From the NCBI GenBank assembly GCA_022376465.1, contig JACDTU010000018.1:124001-188000 (forward strand): a DNA stretch of 64,000 nt. The letters are read 5' to 3'. A program made the position numbers and the translations under genes. This stretch comes from Cubamyces lactineus (lineage: Eukaryota; Basidiomycota; Agaricomycetes; Polyporales; Polyporaceae). How positions within the stretch are numbered: position 1 is the first letter of the stretch; each line of letters opens with the position of its first letter. Below the pieces are notes generated by a model. The model did not search any database. It worked only from the letters and a program-made list of their open reading frames with translations, and was not told the DNA's origin. Positions 16,766 to 26,130 of the stretch are shown here, piece after piece.

Positions 16766-19700
16766 GTGCGAGTTTGTTCTTCTGAGCCTAGGCAGGCAAC
16801 ATGCGCATCACCGTCCAAGTGCCCGGATGCGCTGCGCGACCTCTGGATTGAGAAGCGCGATGCGTACCTCAAGTCGGGACGATGGCGGATGACGAACGCG
16901 CGGAACACCTCGCCGATGCTGCTCTTGACAAAGCCTGGCACAGGCGTGAAGGGTATTCCGCCACGGCTGCGTGTGGTATGTGATCTTCGTGAGCGTAATG
17001 CTAATACGAAGAAGGTAACCTCACCTCTGCCAGACATGGAGGGTATCTTGCGCCAAGTTGCGCGTCGACCCTACCGCTCCTTGATTGATGGGAAGGATGC
17101 GTATGAGCAGATTCGCGTCGAGCCGGAGCACGTTGAGCGGACCGCTATGACTACTCCTGATGGAAACGTCGTCAGTCTCGTATTACAGCAGGGTGATTGT
17201 AATGCCGTGGCCACTTACCAAAGTTTAATGAACCATATTTTTGGGCCACACATTGGAGTCTTCATGGACGTCTACTTGGATGACATTGTCATATACTCAG
17301 ACACCCTGGAAGAGCATGTCAGACATGTCAAGACGGTTATAGACATCCTGGCAGAAGAACAGTTATACCTGAGTGCCACTAAGCTGCATTGTCTCTGCAA
17401 GGAGATGAAGATCCTCGGTCGCATTGTCGACGACGAGGGCATCCGCATGGACCCGGATAAGGTCGACTCCGTAATCAATTGGAAGGTGCCAACCAGCAAG
17501 GAGCTACTGCGCGGGTTCCTCGGGTCAGTAGGATACCTTGCCGATGACGTAGCCACGGTCCGCATACCTATGGGCATCCTCACTTCGCTGACCAGTGCGG
17601 AGGCGTCCTTCAAATGGGACTACATACATCAGCGCGCGTTTGACGAGATCAAACGCCTGGTCTACGCTCACCGAGAACATCATCGAGTCCCCCTGGATTA
17701 CTCCTCCGCTGCCCCTCCTATTTGGCTGGTGACAGACGGTTCGCATGGCGGCGTCGCCGGGGTGGTCACTCAGGGTGATGACTTCCGCCGTGGCCATGTC
17801 GCAGCTTTCTTTTTGGCCAAGCTCTCTCCGGCACAAATGAACTACCCTGTGCACGAGATAGAGATGTTAGCTGGGGTTGAGTCCATGCGGAGGCACCGTG
17901 ACATCCTCCTCGGATGCTCATTTACATGGGTTACTGACCACAAGGGTCTCGTACACCTGCTGAACCAGCGAAACCTGTCTGGAAGACAAGCGCGATGGTT
18001 AGAACACATCTCCGAGTTTAGCTTTCGCATCGAATACGTGCCTGGGGTAGAGAACGTCCTCGCGGACGCGCTGTCCCGGATCTACTCAAATGATCAGCCC
18101 GGAACTGTCAGGGCGCCGTCCGAATATACTATGTACGACGACAATGATAACCTACCGCGTGCACTGCAGTCTCACGCCATCTCCGTGCCAGTGCTGGTCG
18201 ACACGGAAGCCCGTGCCGCGATTGAGCTCGCCACCGGCGCTGCTGTAGACCCGGAGCGCAATCGACAGCTGGGCAATGAGCAGCAGTTATCAGCGACACC
18301 TCTTCCGGGTGCCGCGCTGCATACAGTGTCGGCCACTGGGGACGGAGGGCGTGAGCGCGGGCCGACACACAGGACCACTATGCCCATGCCACCGGCGGAG
18401 ACCGGGCGGCCTGAGACCTCTGTGGAATTCTCTAAGCGCATTAGACGTCTCGTTCTCCACGGCCCCCGCCGAGAACGCGAGGAGGGCGGGAGTGTGCCCA
18501 CGGACCCGATGACTACTTCACAAAGACAAGACAAAGCCATTCCCTTGCGTAGAGACCGCCTTACCGGGACGGAGGGCACGCCAGACGGGGAACAGAGCGC
18601 AGGCAACGCAGGTGACGCTCCGGCCGGGGTGCCTATGGTCCCTGTTTCGGAGGGCGTATTCACTAATGATGAGCCTGCCAATCCAACCGTCAGTCCTACC
18701 GCTGTAGCAGAGGGGCCTCTACTGGATCACCTCTCAAGCTCAGAAGGAATCCACTTGCCTAATGCAATTCAGCACCGGTACGCTGAGGACCCATTCTTTG
18801 GGGACATCTTGAAGAACCCAAAGCAGTTCAAGAACTTTCGGATAGAGGACGGCCTAGTAACGCTTAAGGACAGAGGGCGGGAGATCCTATGCATCCCGCA
18901 TGTCATGGTCAACGGACGTAATGTGCGCGAAATCGTAATCTCGCACGCACACTCACTACTCGCCCACCTGGGCCCGCACAAGACTGCTAACCTGCTGCGC
19001 GACCATGTATGGTGGAAGACACTTCTGCCCGATGTTCAGAAGTATTGCGAGTCATGTATGACCTGTAAACGAAGTAAGCCAGCGAATCAGAAGCCCTATG
19101 GACTGCTTAACCCACTCCCGGTTCCCAGCAGTCCCTGGGAAGCAGTCGGAATCGACTTCGTTGGACCGCTGCCTGAGTCCAAGAACCGTGATGGCGCGTT
19201 CGACGCGATCACAACCATAATTGATCTACTCACCGGCATGGTTCACCTGGTCCCCAGCCGGACCAACTACCGCGCGCGTGATGTCGCCGAACTGGTGTTT
19301 GCTGAGATCTACAAGCACCATGGGCTGCCTAAAGCAATAATTAGCGACCGAGATGTCCTCTTTACAAGCACATTTTGGGCTCACTTGCACAAGCTCATTG
19401 GCGTAGAACTTCGTATGTCGAGTGCATACCATCCCGAGTCTGACGGCTCGACCGAGCGGGCAAACCGTACTGTGTCCCAGATGTTGAGGCAGTGCGTCGG
19501 ACCTAACCAACGAGACTGGGTCAGCAAGCTGCCCGCTATCGAATTCGCCATCAATATGGCTCGATCGGACTCAACTGGCTACGCGCCCTTTTTCCTGAAC
19601 CACGGGCGGATGCCCCGGCCGATGATCTGGGACCGTGCCCAGCCCGAAGAGTATCCCGGAGTGCGCGCATATGCCCAAAAGATGAAGTCGGCCATAATGG

Positions 19701-20767
19701 CCGCACACGACAGCTTGATAGCAGCCCGCGTAAAGCAGACTCGCGACGCTAATCGTAAGCGTCGACCGGCCCCGTTCGCCGCGGGAGACCTGGTGTATGT
19801 CTCTACGAAGAACATGTCGCTGCCAAAGGGGTTAGCACGTAAATTAGCCCCTAAATTCATGGGGCCCTACCGGATTCTTCGAGACTTCGGGAACAGCTCC
19901 TTTCGCTTGGAGCTCCCGCCTTCCTTGAAGCGTCGAGGCATCCATGATGTATTTCACGCATCCTTGCTTCGCGTGCACGAACCTAATGATGACCGTCTCT
20001 TCCCTGGACGACTGGATACTCAAGTCCTCGACCTAGAGGACCAAGATAATGAGTGGGCTATCAGCAAGTTCATCACTCACTGTGGGTCGGGTGATCGTGC
20101 GTTGTTCGAAGCCGAATGGAAGTCCGGCGATCGAACCTGGGTGCCCTATTCGTCAGTGTCGCACCTAGAGGCATTGCGCACATACCTGGAGGCGCAGGGC
20201 GTCGGGCGGATCGAGGACTTGCCCGACGGCTCGGGAAACCCTCCGAGCGACCCTCAAATTTTCGTAGGGATGATCGACTTGATTTTGCAGGAGCTCACCC
20301 GTCTAGGCGGACCTATATCAGAGGGAGAGGTCGTTAGTCTCAAGGAACGAGCCTCTCCTCCCCGCTCCCGATTCCACTCACCTCCTGCCCATCCTTCCTC
20401 GACTTCCGCTCACTCGACCTCAATCTCGTATGCCTCAGAAGAAGCACCGACGCCTCCCGCCGCACTTCAGCATCGACAAGGACACGGGAGACGTCCTCGC
20501 AACCGACCCGGTCGACCGTCGAGTCTACCTCTTCACTCGCGACCAGGTCCGCTACATCTTGGGCCTCGACGAAACGCTCCGGACTGGCCGCTTCGACCCC
20601 TCACAGGACGTCGTGCCAGGAGGCTACACTACCCTTCAACGCCTCTGGGAGCTGGACACGTCGAACGCCTTTGGCCTTGCTCATCTTCCTGCTGGAGAAG
20701 GCGTGGTCAGCGTGGCACGCTCTCGGATCCCTCTGCCTCTCATCCTACCCCCTCGGGACGACGATAG
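16766..20767 (+). CDS. pol: Second gypsy Pol, 5'-truncated (RT, RNase H, integrase, chromo-like)
   Basis: This open frame of 1,333 codons lacks an ATG at its start, protease and gag; the coding part begins inside the N-terminal RT region near 16,800. RT has LIDGKDAYEQIRVEP and YLDD (about residues 170-173). RNase H has VTDGSHGG and ends with the DALSRIYSND linker. Integrase has an HHCC finger (SHAHSLLAHLG...CESCMTCKRSK) and a DDE core with ISDRDVLFTS and AYHPESDGSTERAN. A chromodomain-like stretch (FEAEWKSGDRTWVPYSSV) follows. It is a different family from the 5.8-13.5 kb element. The last about 338 bases overlap the next ORF in another frame. No stop interrupts it, so truncation may be recent. 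Confidence 0.88.
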   Translation: MRVCSSEPRQATCASPSKCPDALRDLWIEKRDAYLKSGRWRMTNARNTSPMLLLTKPGTGVKGIPPRLRVVCDLRERNANTKKVTSPLPDMEGILRQVARRPYRSLIDGKDAYEQIRVEPEHVERTAMTTPDGNVVSLVLQQGDCNAVATYQSLMNHIFGPHIGVFMDVYLDDIVIYSDTLEEHVRHVKTVIDILAEEQLYLSATKLHCLCKEMKILGRIVDDEGIRMDPDKVDSVINWKVPTSKELLRGFLGSVGYLADDVATVRIPMGILTSLTSAEASFKWDYIHQRAFDEIKRLVYAHREHHRVPLDYSSAAPPIWLVTDGSHGGVAGVVTQGDDFRRGHVAAFFLAKLSPAQMNYPVHEIEMLAGVESMRRHRDILLGCSFTWVTDHKGLVHLLNQRNLSGRQARWLEHISEFSFRIEYVPGVENVLADALSRIYSNDQPGTVRAPSEYTMYDDNDNLPRALQSHAISVPVLVDTEARAAIELATGAAVDPERNRQLGNEQQLSATPLPGAALHTVSATGDGGRERGPTHRTTMPMPPAETGRPETSVEFSKRIRRLVLHGPRREREEGGSVPTDPMTTSQRQDKAIPLRRDRLTGTEGTPDGEQSAGNAGDAPAGVPMVPVSEGVFTNDEPANPTVSPTAVAEGPLLDHLSSSEGIHLPNAIQHRYAEDPFFGDILKNPKQFKNFRIEDGLVTLKDRGREILCIPHVMVNGRNVREIVISHAHSLLAHLGPHKTANLLRDHVWWKTLLPDVQKYCESCMTCKRSKPANQKPYGLLNPLPVPSSPWEAVGIDFVGPLPESKNRDGAFDAITTIIDLLTGMVHLVPSRTNYRARDVAELVFAEIYKHHGLPKAIISDRDVLFTSTFWAHLHKLIGVELRMSSAYHPESDGSTERANRTVSQMLRQCVGPNQRDWVSKLPAIEFAINMARSDSTGYAPFFLNHGRMPRPMIWDRAQPEEYPGVRAYAQKMKSAIMAAHDSLIAARVKQTRDANRKRRPAPFAAGDLVYVSTKNMSLPKGLARKLAPKFMGPYRILRDFGNSSFRLELPPSLKRRGIHDVFHASLLRVHEPNDDRLFPGRLDTQVLDLEDQDNEWAISKFITHCGSGDRALFEAEWKSGDRTWVPYSSVSHLEALRTYLEAQGVGRIEDLPDGSGNPPSDPQIFVGMIDLILQELTRLGGPISEGEVVSLKERASPPRSRFHSPPAHPSSTSAHSTSISYASEEAPTPPAALQHRQGHGRRPRNRPGRPSSLPLHSRPGPLHLGPRRNAPDWPLRPLTGRRARRLHYPSTPLGAGHVERLWPCSSSCWRRRGQRGTLSDPSASHPTPSGRR

Positions 20768-21395
20768 CCCTCGCAACTCCCAGAAATTCCGGCAGCTTCA
20801 GGCGGTCGTCGCGGACACGTACCTCAACGAGCGGGCGGAGAGGGAGTACCACATCGCGAAACGGTTGGGCGAGAAGACAAAGCGCAGTGCTTTGCTGGCC
20901 CACACGGCGGCCACCGCCGGCCATCTGCCATTCTCACGCGCCAGCTCGGTTCTACTCGACACGCCAACCGAGTATGGGGATTACCATTCCAACGCCTCCC
21001 TCTTCGACCTGAATCTCGAGCCGACCTACCTCTTCGACCCCCATGCTCATGCTCCCGGAGCCGGGCCCTCTCACGTTCAGCAGCCGGCCACTTCTACCAA
21101 CGATCAGGCGGCCGCTCCCGTTCCTCCGCCGACTGCCAGCACGACTGCCCCCACTGCGTCCTCTACCGCCACTCAGAATGTGTCCGGACTCACCAGCTCG
21201 GCCGTCCAGGCGACCGCGGGTTCAGCTTCAAGTACTATCGCCGCTCCGAGCGAGGGACCATCCGGCCTGAACGATATGACCGCGTCGGCGGCGGAGCCAG
21301 TTGCTACCGGTGCCAAGACCGGTCCTTCTGCTGCTAACTCGGATCAAGACGTCGCCATGGGCGAGACCGAGCTTGTAGATTACGAAGGGGATTAG
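20430..21395 (+). CDS. Accessory ORF downstream of truncated pol (321 aa)
   Basis: ATG 20,430 opens a 321-residue frame that overlaps the end of pol by 338 bases. Residues 1-150 are mixed and may fold (IDKDTGDVLATDPVDRRVYL, a TLRTGRFDPS segment, then a basic helical part). Residues 200-320 are Ala/Thr/Ser/Pro-rich and probably disordered, ending in an acidic tail with VDYEGD. No domain recognised. It lies between pol and the LTR, as do the extra ORFs of the right-hand chromovirus, so it is probably an element gene of unknown role. Confidence 0.65.
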   Translation: MPQKKHRRLPPHFSIDKDTGDVLATDPVDRRVYLFTRDQVRYILGLDETLRTGRFDPSQDVVPGGYTTLQRLWELDTSNAFGLAHLPAGEGVVSVARSRIPLPLILPPRDDDSPRNSQKFRQLQAVVADTYLNERAEREYHIAKRLGEKTKRSALLAHTAATAGHLPFSRASSVLLDTPTEYGDYHSNASLFDLNLEPTYLFDPHAHAPGAGPSHVQQPATSTNDQAAAPVPPPTASTTAPTASSTATQNVSGLTSSAVQATAGSASSTIAAPSEGPSGLNDMTASAAEPVATGAKTGPSAANSDQDVAMGETELVDYEGD

Positions 21396-21426
21396 GACTG
21401 CCGTACTACGACAGTCGGAGGGCGTA

Positions 21427-21729
21427 TGTAACGACTCGTTCACTCTTTCCGTTTTCGTTCACTCCCCTTTCCCCATCACCCCTTCCCTTTTCGTCCACTG
21501 TCGCTCCTTTTGGCATTCCTTACCCACGTCGCTCCTTAGATAATCCTTTTCTGGTCTCGTGACCTCTCGACGAGTATTTAAGACTCGCTCGCACGTAGAG
21601 TAGAGACTCAGCGTTCTTGCAATCGACAGACCTTGGAACTGTCCATCCGGCTTGAACCTCTTCTTGTCGCGCCACCGGCTTGCTTGCGAACCGCGAGCGC
21701 GACAGGAGGGAGGGACGAGCGCCACGGAC
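21427..21729 (+). repeat. Partial 3' LTR of the truncated gypsy element
   Basis: TGTAACGACTCG starts here, directly after a purine-rich CGGAGGGCGTA. It resembles the TGTTACGACG LTR start. A TATTTAAG box lies near 21,574. No matching TCGTTACA end was found, so the LTR seems to be cut by the inverted-repeat unit at 21,730 or its end has decayed. Confidence 0.55.
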
Positions 21730-22294
21730 GTCTGCTACGAAATCGAGGGGTCGTAGGGGAGGCTGAGGAAAGTGCTTGCGGATCAACGTGCCGAGTGATG
21801 GCCGAGGTGCCGCGGTGGCTGAGAGGCTCTCAGTCTCTGGGACTTTGGACTTGTGGACTCTGTAAGTACACTCTATCGTGCTCGTCGCCACAGCTGCTCA
21901 TACCAGACCTGTATGTAGATCTATGCAAAGCAAGACCAGATCAGTTCTGAACCCCCCAACCCCTCGACAATTTAATTTTGCAGGCCATGCCCATGTATCT
22001 CGCCTGTGATCATGCAGCAGAGCCACGGGCCCTCGCCACCTGCGAATTTGAGCAGTTAAAGATGAGTAAAACGCAGTCCAACGTTGAACGAGCGCACGGA
22101 GAGCTTTGCTGCATGCCCAGTTATGTATGTGCGCAACGCAGTACTGCTTTGCTCCACATGAAGTACAGTAAGACGTTGTGGACGATGCATTAGCGCCCCG
22201 TGAAGCCACCGCGGCACATCGGCCATCACTCGGCACGTTGATCCGCAAGCACTTTCCTCAGCCTCCCCTACAACCCCTCGATTTCGTAGCAGAC
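21730..22294. mobile_element. 565-bp unit with 91-bp inverted ends
   Basis: Bases 21,730-21,820 recur as reverse complement at 22,204-22,294 with two mismatches. The 383-bp centre has no ORF with recognisable content. Flanking bases do not show a clear target duplication, so this could be a foldback element or an inverted duplication of the old LTR end. Confidence 0.6.
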
Positions 22295-22298
22295 TAGC
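22291..22298. repeat. 8-bp target duplication AGACTAGC (left)
   Basis: AGACTAGC flanks the TIR element on the left and is repeated exactly at 23,453-23,460. Confidence 0.92.
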
Positions 22299-23452
22299 AG
22301 GACCCCCGATTATAGTAGGGCCAGCCATATCAGATTCCGGACAAAACTGGGCCCCCGGAGGGGGGCCCAGCGACATTTTTTCCGGACAAAATGGCCCAAA
22401 TTCGACTCCCAACCCACTGTGGAATACCGGACAAAATGCCCCTTGACCTCGCTGAACCTAATGGCATGTCCGGACAAATATCCCGGTCCGGCTGGACGAG
22501 CGCGCCTAATCATGAGGCTACCAGCTGCAGCGGCTTGTCGTGAAGTATATACCTGTACTACTGCTAGTCTACTTATCAAACGGTCTTATGCATGTAAACC
22601 ACTGTTAGAAAGCCATAGTCCAAGCTAAGAGGGCCTCTAGGAGTCTTTGTATTGACTAGATCTAACATGTAAACGCCACACATACTATGTGTTGTGGTCA
22701 GCCGTAGTCAGCCCTCTCGATTCCTGTCTCAAACCGTGCTGCATACGTCGACGTTCACAACACTGCAGGCTATGGACACCATAATTCTGCTTGATGATAT
22801 TGATCTCCTTGGTCAGTACTAGTGGAAGGAGTCTGAGTGGATTCGGCAGAAGAAGACCTACCCTGCTGCTCAGACACCCTCTGTTGTCCTCGCACTCATC
22901 TCCGGAGAGTGCTTCCTCCGCCTACTCCCTGGCAATCACCAATTCAGTGCTGATCGGCGTACACTGACTCTTGACATCAACCCCGACACTCTGCTCCTTC
23001 TCACGCAATTGCAGAAACCAGACGTCTTAGGTAGGCTCGCAGTCACTACGAAGGCACTTCGAAACCTCCGCCGGAAGAGCCGCGGCCGTAAACGCGACAT
23101 GGATGGTGGTGAAGATTCGGGCTCCGAGGATGACAGATAGACAGTTGTTGAGGCCGACGACCTAGAGAGATGTACATAGAATGGGAGACTCTACTACTAG
23201 TAGTGATTTCTTACTAGCTAGATATGCGTTGCGGACAATCTAGACAGGGAACGCAACCTACATCATGCGTTCCGGACATTTTTATGACTTTGCTTAACCT
23301 ATATCCCAAGTCCGGACAAACGGCCGCCGAAGGCGGCCGAACCGAAATTTTTTCCGGACATTCGGCGGCCAAAATGGCCAAATTTTCGCGGACATTTGCG
23401 ACTAAATCTTGGGGGGAATGATTTAGGTTCACCTACTATAATCGGGGGTCCT
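22299..23452. mobile_element. Non-autonomous DNA transposon, 21-bp TIRs, 8-bp TSD (1,154 bp)
   Basis: The terminal inverted repeats AGGACCCCCGATTATAGTAGG (22,299-22,319; reverse complement 23,432-23,452) are perfect, and the flanking AGACTAGC is duplicated. An 8-bp duplication fits hAT or KDZ (Kyakuja/Dileera/Zisupton) transposons, both known in basidiomycetes. Subterminal CCGGACA words occur at 22,337, 22,382, 22,427 and 22,470 on the left and 23,272, 23,312 and 23,354 on the right, 40-45 bp apart and all in one orientation, plus two GCGGACA variants. A GC-rich hairpin lies between copies near each end. No transposase is present. The element inserted into the right end of the 21,730-22,294 unit. 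Confidence 0.92.
22772..23140 (+). pseudogene. Short ORF inside the DNA transposon, broken by one stop
   Basis: ATG 22,772 opens a 122-codon frame with a single in-frame TAG at 22,820-22,822. After it the frame reads ESEWIRQKKTYPAAQ, a hydrophobic VVLALISGECFLRLLPG stretch, then a basic patch (RNLRRKSRGRKR) and an acidic tail, ending at TAG 23,138. The composition looks protein-coding. It may be a captured host exon or a transposon-associated gene remnant. Family unknown. Confidence 0.45.
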
Positions 23453-23460
23453 AGACTAGC
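23453..23460. repeat. 8-bp target duplication AGACTAGC (right)
   Basis: This is an exact match to 22,291-22,298. Confidence 0.92.
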
Positions 23461-24023
23461 GCGAACCATACCGCGCGCGCGCCTAACCTTTTCAATGATG
23501 GGCGCTCTGACTAACAGAAAACCGCAACCGTTCTTGCTCCGAGTCACTCCTCCGAGGAGTCAGCCCTAGTGCGAGATTGATATTCATCGCAGACGGGAGG
23601 AGGTAAGGGTAATTCGCCTTTCATGCTGCTTCTGGCACATATAACTGCTATCCAGGGCCTGTAAGGGACTCGTCCTTGTGCCAGCCTGGCGGCCTGAGAG
23701 TAGCCATCAGCGCCGTGATCGTACTTACGTAGTAGTACTACTAGCCGCCGCCGCTCCACCCTATGACAGGCTTCGCGACCACCTGCATTGTGGACGATGC
23801 AGAGGTACATCAGTCCACTTACGAATGCAGTCCCCTCTCTGGCATGCCTGGAACATAGCGTAAGTAACGGCATCTGGACACATTGGGCGTCCAACATAAC
23901 AACGTTCCGGCCTAGCTGGTGTCCGCTTCACAATGGCGAGTCTAACAAACCCAAGCATCCCTCGCGTGGGTCCCCTATTTATTCGTAGGATCGTGGCATG
24001 TCATTTTTCATCCCCGCACCAAC
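23461..24023. other. Intergenic, promoter side of gene A
   Basis: No supported gene. A GCGCGCGCGC run is at about 23,471. The sequence CCCTATTTATTCG at about 23,972 is a possible TATA region 50 bp before the gene A start. Confidence 0.4.
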
Positions 24024-25770
24024 ATGTCCTTCACCGTCACATTGCCATCTCCTATTGAGCGGGCTGGGGGCGATTTCTCGAATCCGGCGTTGTCGCCCTC
24101 CGTCATTCGCCTCAAAGCCAAGCTAGCTCCCACGCTCGATACTCTTGAAGCACATACCGCATTCGACTCAGCCTTGGAGAAAGTCGATCCTACACACGAG
24201 GTCCGAGGTCTCAAACGCGACATCATCGGAATCAAGGTTTTGTTTTCGAAGCTCTACCATGACTTCGAGAAACATGACCGGGAAGTCAGACGTCTATGTA
24301 TGGAGTCTAGTGGCCCACGGAGCGATGTCGGACCACTCGCACCCAAGTGGGCTGCGCTACGCAAGGTCAATATCATCCTTGTAGTGCCGCGGCTAAATGC
24401 TAACATCAACCTTTTACTAGCGCTTCAATCAACTCATCAACGAAAGTCAGACCAACGCTGTAGATGCATATATTGTTCTTGACCGTAGGTATATCGACCC
24501 CCGGCTGATATCACTCCTCTCATGCATAGCCATAGAATATGTCGCTGTTCTGACCGCGGAGACCTTGGAATCCCGTGGCTTGCACGACTTCAAATCGGAG
24601 GTTGGCAACTTCTTGTCGGTGAGGTCCTCTGTTCTCTGGGTCATATCCGTTGCCTGCTCTAACGATACGTGACGTCAGAGGATTGAAGATAAGACCCAGG
24701 AGGCTGACTCAATCAAGGAGAGCTTCTCCGAGCTGGCCGAGGACGTTCGGTCATTCAAGAACGACATCGAAGAGACGCTATTTGCCATACAACCCGCTGA
24801 TAAGCGCGTTCATCTAGAGCTTGAGGCGGCTCGTCAAGATGTGCAAGCTCTTCATGAACGTTTGGCCCAGTGAGCATAGTATCACATCACTTGAGCCGTC
24901 CGCCGTTGCTGATGCGGACTCTGCAGAGTGACCAAGGAGGTTTGTTACGATTCCACCTCCGATACGGAATCACATCACTCATCGGTGCGCGTTCGCAGAT
25001 GACAAGTCTTGGCATTGCATGCATTGCTTGCCTCTCCACAGGCGCGCTCTCGGCCGGCGTATTCCTCCTCAAGCTGTCCCCTCAAGCCGCAACTGCCGCC
25101 GTGGTCAGTACTATAGAGGCATGAACAGTTGTATTTGTATTTTCTGATGATTCTCCTGTATCAGTCGTCTTTGCTTGCTGCCGTTCCGCTCGGTGTCAGC
25201 GCCGCGAAGAGCTGGAGGGAGACTAGGGGTCCGTCGTAGTCGTGTTCATAAATCCCACTCTTCACTGACTTCGACAATAGGCCTGACAAAGGAGATCGGA
25301 GAGCGAGAACGTGCGATCACCGAATTGAGGAAAAAGGCGGACGCTTTGGCATCACTCAAGGACTCTCTGAAGCATTCATCGAAGAGCCTCGACAACCTTG
25401 CCGACAAGATTGACGCCATTTCTGGAATTTGGCATACGGTGCGCTCCGCATATTCACACAACCTATTATTCCGTCGCTGACAACAGTTTACGGGTGCAGA
25501 TTAAGACAGACATGTTAGAGTTACGATCGGCGCTTTCTCTGACCGTCGCCGGAGAGGTTACGTCTGTGAGTCACCAGGTTGATAGACGGATACCCTACTC
25601 TCTGACTTTCGATGGCGCAGTACCTCAAGACGAAGCTCGACGTGGCACGCACGATCTATCAGAAACTCGTCATCAGCCTCCGGGAGTATGCACGTGAAGT
25701 ACATGACCTCAGTCAAGAAGAAGAGTGCCCCGATGTTTTTGGGCTTGGTGAGGGCGACAGCGAGAAGTGA
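24024..25770 (+). CDS. Gene A: helical protein with central hydrophobic segment (alpha-PFT-like)
   Basis: This is a multi-exon gene from ATG 24,024 to TGA 25,768-25,770. The first exons are 24,024-24,365, 24,421-24,484, 24,530-24,618 and 24,679-24,869, with introns of 45-60 bp that keep the frame open. The product is mostly predicted helix: an N-terminal bundle (KWAALRK, FNQLINESQTNAVDAY), a coiled coil, a hydrophobic stretch at 25,000-25,103 (MTSLGIACIACLSTGALSAG), then a second long coiled coil (RKKADALASLKDSLKHSSKS) and a C-terminal helix pair (ISGIWHT; YLKTKLDVARTIYQKLV). Coiled coil, membrane stretch, coiled coil is the plan of alpha-helical pore-forming proteins of the ClyA/HBL/XaxAB kind. 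Gene D is a paralogue. No break seen. Function is inferred from architecture only. Confidence 0.7.
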
Positions 25771-26130
25771 GGCGAAGAGAACACGTACTGCACAGAAAGA
25801 CGAATGCGTTATACTTGTACTATACGGCTATCAATGAATACTGACTGTGCATAACCTGGAGGAGAGCTCATACTGAAAGTGCAGTGTACTTCAGTGACGT
25901 GCCGGTCGCAAGGCGCTCACGACGTACATCATGCATTCCTTGGTCGGTTCCAGGCATCGACGGCCGGGAGACGTGCGACAGCTTTTGTATGAGACGTACT
26001 TAGAGGCAATCACTTAAATTACAATCTGCTCGAAGTCCTCTTGCGACGGGCACATCAAACATACAACAACAGAATCGTGCAGTGTCTCACCACGGCCCCT
26101 ATAGAGGCTGCGCCGTGCCAAGAATGCGGC

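Noticed and set aside
21795..21870. tRNA-like stretch (GGTGGCTGAGAGGCTCTC)
   Set aside because: The D-arm-like GGTGGCTGAGAGG is followed by no anticodon arm and no GGTTCGAATCC-type T arm, and no acceptor pairing was found.
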